From Phycomyces blakesleeanus NRRL 1555(-) (taxonomy: Eukaryota; Mucoromycota; Mucoromycetes; Mucorales; Phycomycetaceae), in NCBI RefSeq assembly GCF_001638985.1, contig NW_017265139.1, positions 2,294,001 through 2,358,000 of the forward strand: a stretch of 64,000 nucleotides of DNA, given 5' to 3'. Below are positions 1 to 12,119 of this stretch, piece by piece. The first letter of the stretch is position 1. Each line of letters begins with the position of its first letter. Under the pieces are notes generated by a model. That model was not told the origin of the DNA and did not search any database. It saw only the letters and a list, made by a program, of their open reading frames with translations. The position numbers and the translations under genes were made by a program.

Positions 1-259
1 CATTTTTTTTTGAGAGCGATTATTTTAGCTTGGGTTTAGACTGGACGGGCGAGCAAATATATATATACATATCATGTATACATAAAAATTAAAATAAAAA
101 AAAAGTAAATCCATGCCTAAAAAGATAAATGTGCGTCACCGATCTCAGTCTTGGTTCTATTTTTTTTATTGAAAAAAAAAAAGTCAAAAAGTAAAGCCGA
201 TTGTTTTTTGTTTTTTTTTCTGTTTCTTTTTTGTTTTATTTTTCAATATTTCAAATATC

Positions 260-2180
260 ATGGGCGTGAAACCACAGACAATTGCGCTTGCTACTGCAGG
301 TGTGGCAGCTACAGCAGGTCTTGGCTACTTGATTTACTTTGATTACAAGAGACGTAACGACCCCAGTCTTAAGAAGAAACTGAGTAAATATTTACCGTCC
401 CATAACAGAACAATAGCTTTCTTTTTACTTATTTATTTATTTATTTTTAAAAAAATATTTACTATTTAGGACGTGAGCGTAAAAAGGCTGCCAAGGAAAC
501 CAAGAGCGCCGAAGAGGAAGCCAAGGCAAAGGCTATCAAGCTTATCGAAGACGTTATGGCTGCCGTAGACAAAGAAGTGTTCCCAGAGTCACCCGAAGAA
601 AAGGAAAAATACTTTATGGCTCAGGTCGCAGCAGGTGAATCGCTCTGTAACCAAGGCGAGGCATTCTACAACGACAGTGTCCTGCCTTTTTACACTGCCC
701 TCAAGGTCTACCCCGCTCCCCTCGAATTAATCATGATCTACCAAAAGACCATCCCAGAACCTGTCTTCCAAATCGTCGTCAGCATAATGGCTCTTGAAGT
801 AAAGAAATAATCTTCTTTTTTTTTATAAATGCATAGGGTGTTTTTTTTTTAAAAAAAAGCAATGGTTTCTAATACCGATCTATTTAAATAGCAACAAAAG
901 CGCCAGAACGGCTTCTACGAGCAGTTCCCTCCCAAGGAGACTCATGTAAAGATTGGTGAATTGCCTGCCGGTACCTCCCCCGAAGGAAAGCCCATCATTC
1001 GTCGTGGATTGGTTGCTGCTGAGGATATTGAGGAAGGACAGACATTGTACACCGAATCCCCAATGATCTCTGCCCTTCACCCAAGCCTCGAGGTAATTTT
1101 TTTTTACTAACACAAGTAGATTAGGCATAATTAAGAGAATGTGGGGAAAAGGAAAGAAAAAGAAATCACTTGTGCAAAAGCTTACTATAATTGTGTATGT
1201 AATTTATGTAGCGTACCTATTGCAACCACTGCTTGAAAAAGATTGATCCCGAACACCGTGTAGAGTGCACCAACTGTGACAGAGTTGCATTCTGCAGTGA
1301 AGAGTGTAAGACAGCTGCTACCGAGGGCTACCATCAATTCTTGTGCACCAACTCCAAGGTCCAAAATACAACCTCTGATGCCACCGCCGAACAGAAAGAT
1401 GAAGAACAATTAGAAACAGAGATTGCCGCTCTTGAAGAGGCTGCTGCCGAAGCAACAGCCGCCACAGCTGCCATTCCTGTGCTCTCCGAAAAGGAGAACG
1501 TGTTCCTCAAGTACGCACAGGAGAACAACGTTAAATACCCTCAGATGATTGCTCAATTCTTGTCCACCATGATTGCCGAAGAAAAGGAAAAGACAAAGGC
1601 TGGAAAGGCTGCCGAGTCAATGTACTCTGCCTGGGATCACATTGACAAGTACCGCTACTTGGATCTCTCTCCTTCAGAGGCCACCGTTACTGAGATGAAG
1701 ATGATCAAGGAATTGTTGGGCTCCAAGGTCCCAGGAATTGATGAGTTTTTGTCAGAGGAAATCTATCTGATGCTCAAGGGAAAGCTTGGTTACAATGCTT
1801 ATCCCATTCTTGCCACCGAGGGTGATGAGGTTGATGCAGAGGTAATTGAAACTCTTAAAGAAATAGCACATTATAATAGAAACTTGCTTGGAGTTGGAGT
1901 TGGGATGAAACCTATATACAAAAGAGAAAGGTCTAATGTGTATGTGTCTTTGATTTAAAAGGCTGCTTCCAAGGAACGTATTCGTGAACTTTCGGAAGAG
2001 CGTCCTTCTGTTGGTGCTGCTCTTTACAAGATCTCTACCTACCTTGGACAGGGAGCAGACGAAACAACCAACACAAAATTGGTATTTGGTGACAACCATG
2101 ACATTACCGTAGTCGCCACACGTGCTGTCAAGCAGGGCGAAGAGCTCTTTGCTCCTTATGTTTTGCAGAAACCCCAATAA
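260..2180 (+). CDS. TOM20: TOM20 mitochondrial import receptor fused to a SET/MYND region
   Basis: Exons 260-383, 470-798, 892-1092, 1212-1841 and 1962-2180 join in frame to 500 aa. Residues 1-151 are a complete Tom20: an N-terminal membrane anchor (about 6-26), then the basic DYKRR segment and a receptor domain that reads presequences on the outer mitochondrial membrane. Residues about 186-218 resemble the N-terminal half of a SET domain. They are followed by a MYND zinc finger with C222, C225, C237, C240, C246, C250, H259 and C263, an Ala/Glu-rich linker, and a SET-C-like end (GEELFAPY). The usual NHSC motif of active SET-MYND methyltransferases is not visible, so catalysis is doubtful. Ordinary fungal Tom20 is about 150-190 aa. 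Intron 2 (799-891) carries an in-frame stop at 808-810, so keeping it would give a 154-aa stand-alone Tom20. All four introns are GT-AG. The Tom20 identity is strong; the role of the second half is unknown. Confidence 0.88.
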
Positions 2181-3158
2181 TTTCTTTGCTTATTTTTTTC
2201 CATTTTAGACGTTAAAAATCGCTTATTTTATTATTATTATTATATATATATTTTTTTATTCTATTAAAAATTGTACAGCCATTTTAAAGAAGAAGAAGAA
2301 AGAGATGCTATAGTCTTGTTCATTAGTCTATAATTGAAGTAACTTTGACTATTACATGCTATATCAGAATTATTTATTTATATATATTAGAATCTCTTGA
2401 ATTGTACATTTATTATCATGGGTCTAAAGATGTATTCTCTTACATCTTTAGATATATCTTTGAGTTTTTGATCAACAAGAACATCAATTTCTCTGCTCTA
2501 ATCATTCTTCCATGATAATTGCACACTACAGGAAATTAAAATTCGCACACAAAGAAGTAAATGTTTCAGGAGGAAACTTACAGGGATTATATTACAGGCT
2601 ATTTGTTTTCTAACGATACGATTCTTGACAAAGAAAACTCTCATTTTCCCTATACTATCCTTTCTAGTTTTATGAACATTTATGCATCTCCGCTTTTCTG
2701 TCAAATATTTTTTTTTGCTCACTGACATTTGCTTAAATTAACCGCATTGACCGGACAGGCAATACCTTCCGGTCCGAGCTGTACAAAAGCCCGGAGGAAA
2801 GATGGGGGGATGGATGTGTGTGGGATGCGTGTGTTCAAAGTATCGGTCAAGAGCACCATCAGAGATACTCCCTCTTTCTTCCAACAAGCTTATAGGTCCG
2901 TATATCAACCCCTATTCTAGACGGATGAAAGGATGAATATCTTGAAGCAAACGCAACTTTGCTTGAGAGATGATTATCGATCGAAAGACAGATGGATTTA
3001 GAAGATTAGCCTAGAGAGAGACCTATTGTGTACGAACACATACACACCTACACCAACACCAACACCAACACCAACACGAATATATACGCACGCATATTTA
3101 TATATATATATATATATATACATATATATATTTCTTTTTATTTTATATTATATTAGAC
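2181..3158. promoter_or_regulatory. Spacer and RPL8 upstream region
   Basis: No gene is supported here. The first half is AT-rich 3' flank of TOM20. From about 2740 the DNA becomes more GC-balanced (2750-2900), as expected for a strong ribosomal-protein promoter. It contains a CCAACA hexamer run (about 3046-3075) and TA tracts (3093-3130). A TTAG at 3153-3156, two bases before the RPL8 ATG, could be the acceptor of a 5' UTR intron, but I see no convincing donor. Confidence 0.4.
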
Positions 3159-3920
3159 ATGGGTCGTGTCATTCGTGCTCAAAGAAAAGGTGCCGGAAGC
3201 ATCTTCAAGGCCCACACCGTCGGTCGCAAGGGTGCTGCCAAGTTGAGAGTTTTCGACTTTGCTGAACGTCACGGTTACATTCGTGGCATCATCAAGGAGA
3301 TCGTCCACGATCCCGGAAGAGGTGCCCCCCTCGCCAAGGTTGCTTTCCGTGACCCCTACAAGTACAAGCTCAGAACCGAGACCTTCATTGCCACCGAAGG
3401 CATGTACACCGGTCAGTTCATCTACTGCGGTAAGAAGGCTACCCTCAACGTCGGTAACGTCTTGCCCCTTGCCTCCGTCCCCGAAGGTACCATCGTTTGC
3501 AACGTCGAGGAGAAGGTTGGTGACCGTGGAGCTCTTGCCCGTACTTCCGGTAACTACGTGACCGTCATTGGCCACGGTGATGACGGTAAGACCCGCATCA
3601 GACTTCCTTCCGGCTCCAAGAAGATCGTCCCCTCCACCTCCCGTGCCGCTATCGGTATCGTTGCCGGTGGTGGACGTATCGACAAGCCCCTCTTGAAGGC
3701 CGGTCGTGCTTACCACAAGTACAGAGTCAAGCGTAACAGCTGGCCCAAGACCCGTGGTGTTGCCATGAACCCCGTTGACCATCCCCACGGTGGTGGTAAC
3801 CATCAGCACATTGGTCACGCCTCTACTGTCGCTCGCGACTCCTCCGCTGGTCAGAAGGTCGGTCTTATTGCTGCCCGCCGTACTGGTCTCCTCCGCGGTA
3901 CCAAGAAGATCAAGGATTAA
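3159..3920 (+). CDS. RPL8: 60S ribosomal protein uL2 (RPL8; yeast Rpl2)
   Basis: A single uninterrupted 253-aa frame, the normal length for eukaryotic/archaeal uL2. It starts [11 protein letters not shown] and ends [10 protein letters not shown], as in animal and fungal family members. The conserved C-terminal loop [12 protein letters not shown], which reaches towards the peptidyl-transferase centre, is intact. uL2 binds 23S/28S-type rRNA, helps form the active site and contributes to subunit bridging. Codon choice is strongly biased to C-ending codons (AAG, GTC, GGT, CGT), unlike the weakly biased neighbours, as expected for very high expression. The long frame on the opposite strand is only its shadow. 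The start is fixed by the family N-terminus. Confidence 0.98.
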   Translation: MGRVIRAQRKGAGSIFKAHTVGRKGAAKLRVFDFAERHGYIRGIIKEIVHDPGRGAPLAKVAFRDPYKYKLRTETFIATEGMYTGQFIYCGKKATLNVGNVLPLASVPEGTIVCNVEEKVGDRGALARTSGNYVTVIGHGDDGKTRIRLPSGSKKIVPSTSRAAIGIVAGGGRIDKPLLKAGRAYHKYRVKRNSWPKTRGVAMNPVDHPHGGGNHQHIGHASTVARDSSAGQKVGLIAARRTGLLRGTKKIKD

Positions 3921-4478
3921 ACACATTGCAACTCTTTGTCTTTTGCTTAACTTCTTTCCCACTATCCTCTTCGTATTAATAAAAACATAAACAAATCTAT
4001 GGCATGTTTGGCTTAAAATATATTTACATATAATTCGTATTCTTATGTGGGTGATGTGAAAAAGTAAAGATATCTAAGTCTGTAATATAACCATTGGTTT
4101 GTGAATTGGTTAACTTGTGGATCATGGAAATAAGCAAATCTTGGTTGAATTATGATAAGATCAAAAAAAGAAGAAAACTTGGATATCCCGAATCATATAA
4201 TATTTTGTCCCGATCATTCATTCATTCATTCCATCGATCGATTGATTGATTTTGTTTTATAGCAAAATGATATTCTGGTTAATGTTTTTGTGTGCTTTAA
4301 AATTCACCGTAGGAATTTTTCTTGACGCGACATCGGGTCTTAATGAGCCTATATTATTTCTGGTTATTGGAATCATATTTCAAGATCCAAGAAGTATTAA
4401 TAATAAATTCGAGGCATTTAATATGTGTGTACACAAAAGAGAGTTTTGTCTATTGGCAGTTATATGATCTACATACAT

Positions 4479-4509
<31 letters not shown>

Positions 4510-5660
4510 AGATAAGCGCAGGCAGGCAGGCAGGCAGACAGATAGATAGACATATCACCATCATCATATTCAAGAATTTGAAAAGAGTACAAAACAATAT
4601 TTTACTGCTAAATTATTAATTATTATTTTTTCCCTACTTCCTTCTACTCAACCTCTGGATCTTAATAGAATCTTGTGAATTCAAATAACTCTAGAAATAC
4701 ATGGACACATATTGGTCTCCAACAAAGCCAAATGATTCAATTGCTCTCATTCAAATGCATGGCACCCTCCTTATATGTGCGCTTGATTTGATTACAAGAC
4801 AAACGACTTTTTTAATAATATAATTTTGCATACACCTTACATGCTTTATACACCATATAAGATACTTAGAAGCATCCTTGTCAAAAATACATAATAGAAA
4901 TAAGGAAAAACTTTGAATTTCTATATTTTTTTTTATTGAATTATACAATAATGCATTTATATTCACCAATGTATACATACATGTATATCTGTTTCACTTT
5001 TAAGCACATCTTCATTGATATAACATCTAACACAGTAATATATTTGTCCTTTGGAATACTTCTTTATCTTGTTTTTTTTATTTGTTTTATTTACTGCCAG
5101 CGACTGACCAAGTTGTATTGCAGTTTTTTAGAATGTTAATTGTGAATCTCAATATAATGATTGATTGCAATGACAACAATATTTTCGCTCTCTAGTAAAA
5201 CTGTGTTGCTCTTATTATTTACATTAAAACCTCACTTGACATAAAAAAAGACATAGCTTTTAATGCATGTAAATTTTTTGCTTTAATGCCATTAATGATC
5301 AATGAGAGAATACCTCAGGTATGTATTTATATATATATGCACAAAAAGTCCCAAGGTGTGTTGAGAGAGTGACGGACGGAGTTTAAGGCATTCAAGGTAA
5401 CCATCAAAGACTCTTTATTGAACAAACAAAATGTTATTTTTCCGCGATGAAAATTTCAAGTATAAATATCTACCTAAAGACAAGTCCATTGAAAACCCTT
5501 TGCTTCTTGTCTTACACATACAAAAAAAACGCAACTTCATCTTTATTTTATTTCTTCTGTTCTTTCTCTTTCTCTCTCTTATTTCTTAGTGCGCGTTGTG
5601 CATTGTGTGTTATACGTGCGTACGTGTGCGTGTGTGTGTGTGTGCGCGTGAAATTATTCA
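3921..5660. other. Intergenic spacer
   Basis: No gene is supported in 1.7 kb. It holds TGAT/CATT repeats near 4215-4255, a CA/TA tract (4480-4510), a GGCA run (about 4519-4537), a pyrimidine-rich stretch (5540-5590) and an alternating GT/GC tract (5609-5649) just before the next start codon. Confidence 0.6.
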
Positions 5661-6089
5661 ATGAAATTCTCACTTGTTAAGCTCATCTGCTCAAAAGGCC
5701 CTCAAAAGGACCCCAAACATCCAAAACATCTCAGTATACCGACTGTACGTACCCAGATAAGACTCGAAACAGAAGTGGCTGCCTCGCTCTTAAACTTGGA
5801 TTCAGTACAGGCTCGTCCCCAGTTAAAAGATACCTACTTTGCTGCACCGAACACAAGATACATGGGAAAGAAGCCCGTTGCTGTCACAACCTCTTCCGCC
5901 CCGCCTCAAGCGTCTGTAGGCCAAGTCTTCTGCATTGGTGATTCTGTATCTTCCTCGCTTTCTTCCTCTTCGGCAGGGTGCGACTCACAAGATCTAGACG
6001 AAGGGTACAGCTCGACAGCATTGTCAGTATTGGATCCAGACATCACTCACGTCTGTGATGTTGCGTTCTTTGAACGATCCGTCTATTGA
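5661..6089 (+). CDS. Hypothetical serine-rich protein, 142 aa
   Basis: I do not recognise this family. The frame is intron-free, with balanced codon use that differs from the AT-rich surroundings, which supports real coding. The N-terminus is basic and lysine/proline-rich (KGPQKDPKHPKH). A centre with alanine and proline follows, then a Ser run near residues 97-105 and an acidic, Ser-rich tail with a CDSQDLDEGYSS motif that looks like kinase or degron sequence. No membrane segment or catalytic motif is visible. The start is the first ATG after a pyrimidine-rich tract ending TTTCTTAG at 5588, so an upstream 5' UTR intron is possible. It is probably a lineage-specific regulatory or disordered protein; function unknown. 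Confidence 0.55.
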   Translation: MKFSLVKLICSKGPQKDPKHPKHLSIPTVRTQIRLETEVAASLLNLDSVQARPQLKDTYFAAPNTRYMGKKPVAVTTSSAPPQASVGQVFCIGDSVSSSLSSSSAGCDSQDLDEGYSSTALSVLDPDITHVCDVAFFERSVY

Positions 6090-6588
6090 AGAAGTTTTGA
6101 TCAAATAGTTATATTGCTCTTTCTGTTTTCTCGATATATATTTTTTTGTGCATCGATATTCTTTGCTCTTTATACATTTCTTTCTTCTTTGTACGTAATT
6201 CTTCTTGCCTTGTAAATTTCTGCTTGTTTTTTTTTACTATATATTGATCACGCAATATCAACAACAATAATAATAATAACCATTACCGCCATTATAAAAT
6301 TGTTCTTTTCCCATTGCCTTCTATTCCATTCCCATCTACTTTGATATTCCCACAGACATCCTAAACTCACACCCAATCGCATCTCATCCCATATAAATTA
6401 ACCACAATCATTTCACTCGAGAATTGTACAAGGGTCTTTTTTTTTGCTGCTGTTGTTTGGCCCGGTTTGTTTGTTGATTGATTGGTCTGTTTGTTTGTAA
6501 TTGAGAATCCATGTAATGAAATAAAAGAAGAAAAAGTTTGTGGGGATGAAATATTGTATGAATGGGACAAAGATCGATTTCTAGTTTC

Positions 6589-8088
6589 TTATCCGGGAGG
6601 GAGCATGGAGGCATCAACATCCTCATCATCGTAAGAATGCTCGGACTGTGGTTCATAATGATCATGTACGGGCGATCTGGGCATGGCCATGACACCTAAG
6701 TAAATTCAATAAAAAGAGAGAGAGAGAAAGATCATCCATTCATTCATACCAATTAGTCAGTCAGTCAGTCAGTCGGTCAGTAAAGAATACTCAAAGGATC
6801 AGAATTTCAACCACATCATCCCTGACTAATTACTATTATCACTTGAAATAAAAACTTGCCTGATCTTGAAGACTCGAGGATACCAAATGGCTTGCATAGC
6901 TTCATGAACGAAGACAAGCGTCTAGGCTTGGCGCACAGCTCAATCATAATAGAATCAGATGACACATCGACAACCTTGCCATCAAACAAACGAGTAAGCT
7001 CAGTCAAGGCACGTAAATGAGAAAATGTCTCTCTGAGGGCATCTGAAGCATTAGGATGGGCGTGTTCAGACTTTATAATTATAATTATGATTATAAAGAA
7101 AAAAGACGATAAGTTTCGCAGTAACTCATGAGTATACATAATCATATTTTGGTTTGGTCTGGTCTGTTCTTACATCGTCGTAGTCCACCAAGTTCTTATC
7201 CTCAAACTCTACTTTATCGTCAAACTTGGTAGTCAAGAGTTGCTCGTGCAAATGTTCAGGGCCCAAGATGGACACCTTGATCAAAAGCAATTCGCGTTCA
7301 ATCAACTTTGTCTTTGTGTAGTCCAACACAGCCCACACAGGAACCTTTTTTGTTTTTTAGTGAAAAAAAAAGGGTTTATAAAACATTAGTATATATGATT
7401 ATTGTTGTTATAACCTTTTCTTCTTCTACTGTGTTCTTCTTTTGTATTCCCTCTGAAACTTACCAAATCTTCCAACTGGCGTCTGGCCTGTTCGATCTGG
7501 ACGTTACGGCCGTTGAATACGACAGTCATACGACTGAGGTCAGGAACTTCAGTCTTGGCAACAACAAGAGACTCGATGTTGAATCCACGGGCAGCCAAGA
7601 TACCAGAGAGGCGGCTGAGAACACCAGGCTCGTTCTGGACGAGACAGTTGAGAATGTGGCGGACCTCAGGGGCTTGACTGGGTGGTGGGGTGTTGTAGAG
7701 GATGTTTGACACTGCTTCTTCGACCGATGGTTCAGGCACAGCGGGAACAGGGCCAAAGCGACGTTGACGGATGTGCTTCTTAAACGAGATAGCAGATGTT
7801 GCGGAAGTATGTGTACGCTTAGCCATCAACTGAGACACGGTAGGGACAATGGGCTGGATGGCACCCACTGTAGGCTATCATAAAGAGTCGTGAGTTTGTG
7901 TTTTTTGTTTTCTTTTTACATTTTGAAGAAAATAAACCAAGATGTAACAAAGTGTGATTTTCTTGTGGTGAATTGATGATTATCCTTCTTTCTTCTCTTG
8001 ATTTATATTCCATGTGGTTTGTGTATCTATCCGTTTGTGATTGACTTACAAGACGCCCTCTCAGGGTTGTAGTAATTCCACGCAACAT
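6589..8088 (-). CDS. ILV6: Acetolactate synthase regulatory (small) subunit, mitochondrial
   Basis: Exons (5' to 3') 8050-8088, 7464-7874, 7174-7344, 6860-7070 and 6589-6695 give 312 aa, close to yeast Ilv6 (309). The protein activates the catalytic acetolactate synthase subunit and confers feedback inhibition by valine in branched-chain amino-acid synthesis. The N-terminus (MLRGITTTLRGRL) is a basic, Ser/Thr-rich presequence suited to mitochondria. An ACT domain lies at about residues 84-150 (VRHILNCLVQNEPGVLSRLS), followed by the conserved C-terminal domain ending in a GILESSRSGVMAMPRSP-type segment and an acidic tail. The last intron (6859-6696) has a GC donor (GCAAGT); only this junction restores the conserved RSGVMAMPR sequence. 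That intron also contains a CAGT repeat. It is divergent from VPS24 across a 1.5 kb spacer. Confidence 0.94.
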
Positions 8089-9607
8089 TTCTTATGCTCT
8101 TCTTTTTTGGGTGGAAAAAAAAAGGTACCAGACTTGTCAAACTCAAGAAATCCTTTTAAGTCAATGGAAAAAGGGAAAATGAGTGCTTGTGACGCAGCGT
8201 TGAATCAGTCAAATCAGTTTATGTAATTGGTTCATCTTCAATCAGTCGTTTGGGTCCGCTATTTATCCTGCCGCCAATTGTAACCTTCAGCCGGAAGCAT
8301 TACACATGGCTTGTGGATTGGATGGCCTTGAAAAAAAAGTAAGCACAATTTACATTGTAGGTACACTTTAGGTGCGAATGAAGGTTGGTTTATTAAAGTC
8401 TTTCTCTCTTTTCTTGTTTTCATATATAAGAATATAACATATATACTTATTTGGTTTACCGCTAAAGCCTTGCCTCTTTATTGGATAAAGAGAAATGTCA
8501 CAAAGACAAGCCAAAAATCTGGGGTACAAAACTATGGAAGGGTAAAGGTTTAAAGGTGCATACTTGCTCATGTGAATTCTATAGAGACACTGCTTATGTA
8601 TGTATGTATATATCCAATCGTATAAAGTTGATTATATACACTGTATTATGATTGCCAAGAATCAAAAGCATTATTATTAAATTCAACTTCTTTCAAATGA
8701 AAATCAATGTAAATTATCTGACTATATTCCTAATCATTTTTTGGCTTTACAAAATACTCAAATGAATACTTGGTCTATTTGCTATAACCGGATACTTACC
8801 CAGTCTTAGACACCCTCGGATCGAGATTTTCTTTAGGTTTCTCTTGGTTTCTGGATTGATTTTATGCTTTATTTCCAAAGCACCATTAAACTAGATTTGT
8901 AGCATCGAATAAAGTATATACCTTTATGTTTGTATATGCTAATTACGGCTGTTTATTTTGTCTTATTCTCGATTCTCAAAATAACGAACATTTGTATGAT
9001 ATACACTTCTTAATATCAAAACCAACCAACCAACCCAAACCTTCTTTATACGCGGTCAATAACACGTAAAACTTTAATTATTTTTTTTAGATATCAAAAT
9101 ATACGCGGATCTTTTCTTTTTATATGTATTTTATAGAGAAAATACCATGTTTTATATTATTGGTATTTAATATTATTACATTAAAATCATCCAATTACTA
9201 CGAACAAAGAGGATGTACAAGTCCACAGTGTAAAAAAAAAAGATATAGAGAAAAGATACTTTAAAGGCATCTTGTTCGCGGAGTTTATTATACTTTCTAT
9301 GGTCCAGTCTGTCTGTCTGTCTGTCTGGCTTTCTGGTTTACCAACATGCGGAGCTCAAGGTCAAACCAAAACTTAATTCAAGTGGCTGTCCTTTCCCTCT
9401 CAACACAGACACAGACACGCACATACTGTATTGAATCTCAAGAATTTTATATTTAATATATATATATATTATTAAAAGAAAAGAAAAGAATTCATTTGTT
9501 CAATAGACCTTTTTGTTATCTAGAACCAAGTACGATTTTATTTGACCAAATTGAAACATTACTCTGTAAAGATTAACTTTTTTTTCTTCTTTTAATTGTA
9601 TAGTATA
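8089..9607. promoter_or_regulatory. Divergent spacer between ILV6 and VPS24
   Basis: This 1.5 kb region carries no supported gene. It must contain the promoters of both divergent genes. The 170 bp next to ILV6 and the stretch 8230-8310 are less AT-rich than the rest. A TCTG repeat (about 9307-9328) and TA runs (9450-9470) are visible. I found no exact TGACTCA site. Confidence 0.4.
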
Positions 9608-10668
9608 ATGGCTAGCACATTTAGTAACATTCAACGCTTCTTTGGAAAAAAGACACCCGATGAGCTTGTGAGTACAAGTCCATGACATACTTATATAATC
9701 CTCGAGTCAATTCCAATTTTATTTTATGTTTTGGGGGTGAGGTTCGATAGGTAAAGAAATGGCGTCAAGAAATTCGAGGACAGCAACGAGCGATACAGAG
9801 ACAAATCCAGGCTATTGATTCAGAAGAGATCAAGGTCAAGAAGGCAATCAAACAAGTAGCCAAGAAAGGGGATGTCAAAAGCTGCAAAATGCTGGCTAAA
9901 GAACTTATTCGGTCCCAGCGACATAAGAACAGACTATACACCAGTAAAGCCCAACTTAACTCGATTGTTATGCAGCTTGAACACCAGTTGGGTAAAGACG
10001 ATAAGCACACGCACGTACAAGGCATTTGATTAAAAAAATACTACAAAAAAATACTACAAATTACATACAGCTACACTCAAGGTTGCTGGCACACTTCAGA
10101 AGAGTGGTGAGGTTATGAAACTAGTAAACCAGCTAGTTCGATTACCAGAAATTGCACAGTCAATGCAGCAAATGTCTATGGAAATGACAAAGGTAAGGGA
10201 CTGCGTTGAATTAGAATTCTAAGCAGAGAATTCATTCTGTACTTTATTGTATTGTATTGATAGGCGGGTATTATGGAAGAGATGATCGAGGACACAATGG
10301 AAATGATGGACGATGATGACCTTGAGGAAGAGGCCGAGGAAGAAGTCAACAGTGTCCTGTTCCAGATCACAAATGGTATGCTCGGCGAGGCTGGTACAGT
10401 GGGACCAGCAATCGAGAAGCCAGAGGCTGTATTAGAGTCCGAGTCGGATGAAGAAGAAGGACCTGAACTTGACATGATGCAAAAGCGCCTTCAGGTAAAG
10501 TTTCTTTTATTTTATTTATTACGATTATCTTTTGTGTACAATACAATGCAATACAACATAATATAGTATAGTATCAAAGAGTAGGTATAAGTATAAAGAT
10601 ACTATTGTATCGTTGTTTACTTTGTTTGTTCATTTGTTCATTTGTTCGTTTAGGCATTGAAGGGATAG
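9608..10668 (+). CDS. VPS24: ESCRT-III subunit VPS24/CHMP3
   Basis: Exons 9608-9667, 9751-9991, 10071-10192, 10264-10494 and 10654-10668 give 222 aa, the same length as human CHMP3. Snf7-family layout: a basic alpha1/alpha2 hairpin ([18 protein letters not shown]), central helices ([17 protein letters not shown]), then an acidic autoinhibitory C-terminus. The tail ends MMQKRLQALKG, a MIM1-type motif for the Vps4 MIT domain, completed by a final coding exon of only 15 nt. It polymerises with Vps2 on endosomal membrane to drive intralumenal vesicle scission. It lies 397 bp upstream of DID2 in the same direction, and both products act in the same late ESCRT-III step. Confidence 0.96.
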
Positions 10669-11065
10669 GACGCATGCTCTGGTATCACATTTCCCAATAA
10701 TTCTTCTTATGAATTAACTTATCTTTTAACAATATATATAATATATATACAAAATTCACACACCTACAAATCAATAAAGTTAACCTGAAATACTCCCTCT
10801 ATTTTTTGTTTCAACTCGCACACAAAGCATCTACGAATTTAACATGTCTATTGGCTTACTTATTATGCATATTGATATACAGAATAAGCAAAGTAAAATA
10901 TCAAGCTGGTAAAGATGATTATCTTATTTAATACAATACAACGACGTCATAACCTTGTGTGATCCAAGTCCTCTCATCTTAATTTTTTTCTCTCTTTTTT
11001 GAAAAGGTTTCCTTTTTCTCATTTGGTCATTTTTCTTTTAAATACATATATTATCGAGATTCATA

Positions 11066-11664
11066 ATGAGTGGCATGGAAAGTATGTGTCTTTGTTTTTA
11101 GAGAAAAAAACGGCCATCAAGTCTCATATACTATTCATTACAGAGAATCTCTTTCAGTTAAAGGTGTGTCTGACGTGACAGTCTATATACCACATATTCA
11201 ACTGTCTACCTGAACAAAGAAGAAACTCAATCCAAATCATCGGGTACCTTTTTTTTTGTGCCGATCGTCCCATAGTTCACAGCAAAACAGTTGAACAAAC
11301 AATCTAAGCGTTGCCAAAAAGATGAAACGCTTGAGAAAGCCAAACTTAAAAAGGTGCATTCTCTTTCTCTCTATATGTTGCATTTTAGACTATTAAAGTT
11401 CAGCAAAAAAAATCAAGGACCTTAGTAACAATAATGTCTAATGTAGGCCATTCAAGATGGTAACATGGAGGGGGCTCGTATTTATGCTGCAAACGCCATT
11501 AGAAAAAAGAATGAGGCTATCAATTTACTCCGGCTCTCGTCTCGTATTGACGCCGTAGCAAGTCGTGTGCAGACTGCAGTAACTATGCGGAAAGTAAGTT
11601 GTTGTTTTTTCTTTCTTTAGAAATATACTGTGTAGTCAAAATCAAGCTAACAAAAAAAATGGGG

Positions 11665-11700
<36 letters not shown>

Positions 11701-12119
11701 CTTAGGTTACTACATCAATGGCAAGCGTTGTCAAGGGTATGGATAGGGCAATGGGATCAATGAATCTTGAAAAGGTAGGCTTATAATTAAAGAAAGGGAA
11801 TATAAGTACAAAGTAAGATTAATACGTATTATTGCTGTTTTGTAAGATATCAATGGTTATGGATAAGTTTGAGTCCCAGTTTGAAGACTTGGATGTGCAG
11901 ACAGAGTATATGGAGGGTGCTATGGCCGGTACAACTACATTAACTACACCCCAAAATGAGGTAGAGACGTTGATGCACCAGGTGGCGGATGAACATGGCT
12001 TGGAAATGAAGCATGAGTTAGGAAAAATGGAACCAGGAACATCTCTAGGAGAGGCCAGTAAGACGGATATGAGTGAGGATGCGTTACTGAGTGAGCGATT
12101 GAAAGCTCTTCGTCAATAA
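11066..12119 (+). CDS. DID2: ESCRT-III-associated DID2/CHMP1 (Vps46)
   Basis: Exons 11066-11081, 11144-11163, 11276-11353, 11447-11593, 11706-11774 and 11847-12119 give 200 aa (human CHMP1 about 196). The first two coding exons are only 16 and 20 nt; they restore the conserved start MSGMEKNLFQLKFTAKQL. The middle contains the family signature [19 protein letters not shown] and [17 protein letters not shown], and ATTLTTPQ-type sequence follows. The C-terminus [12 protein letters not shown] is a strong MIM1 helix that recruits Vps4 and Vta1/Ist1. The protein modulates ESCRT-III disassembly at endosomes. All introns are GT-AG. Confidence 0.96.

Noticed and set aside
3153..3962. 269-codon frame on the minus strand across RPL8
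   Set aside because: It mirrors the strongly biased codons of RPL8; low-complexity Gly/Thr/Ser sequence with no family features.
8180..8225. TGAATCAGTC-like repeats upstream of ILV6 as Gcn4 sites
   Set aside because: None matches TGACTCA exactly; too weak to call.
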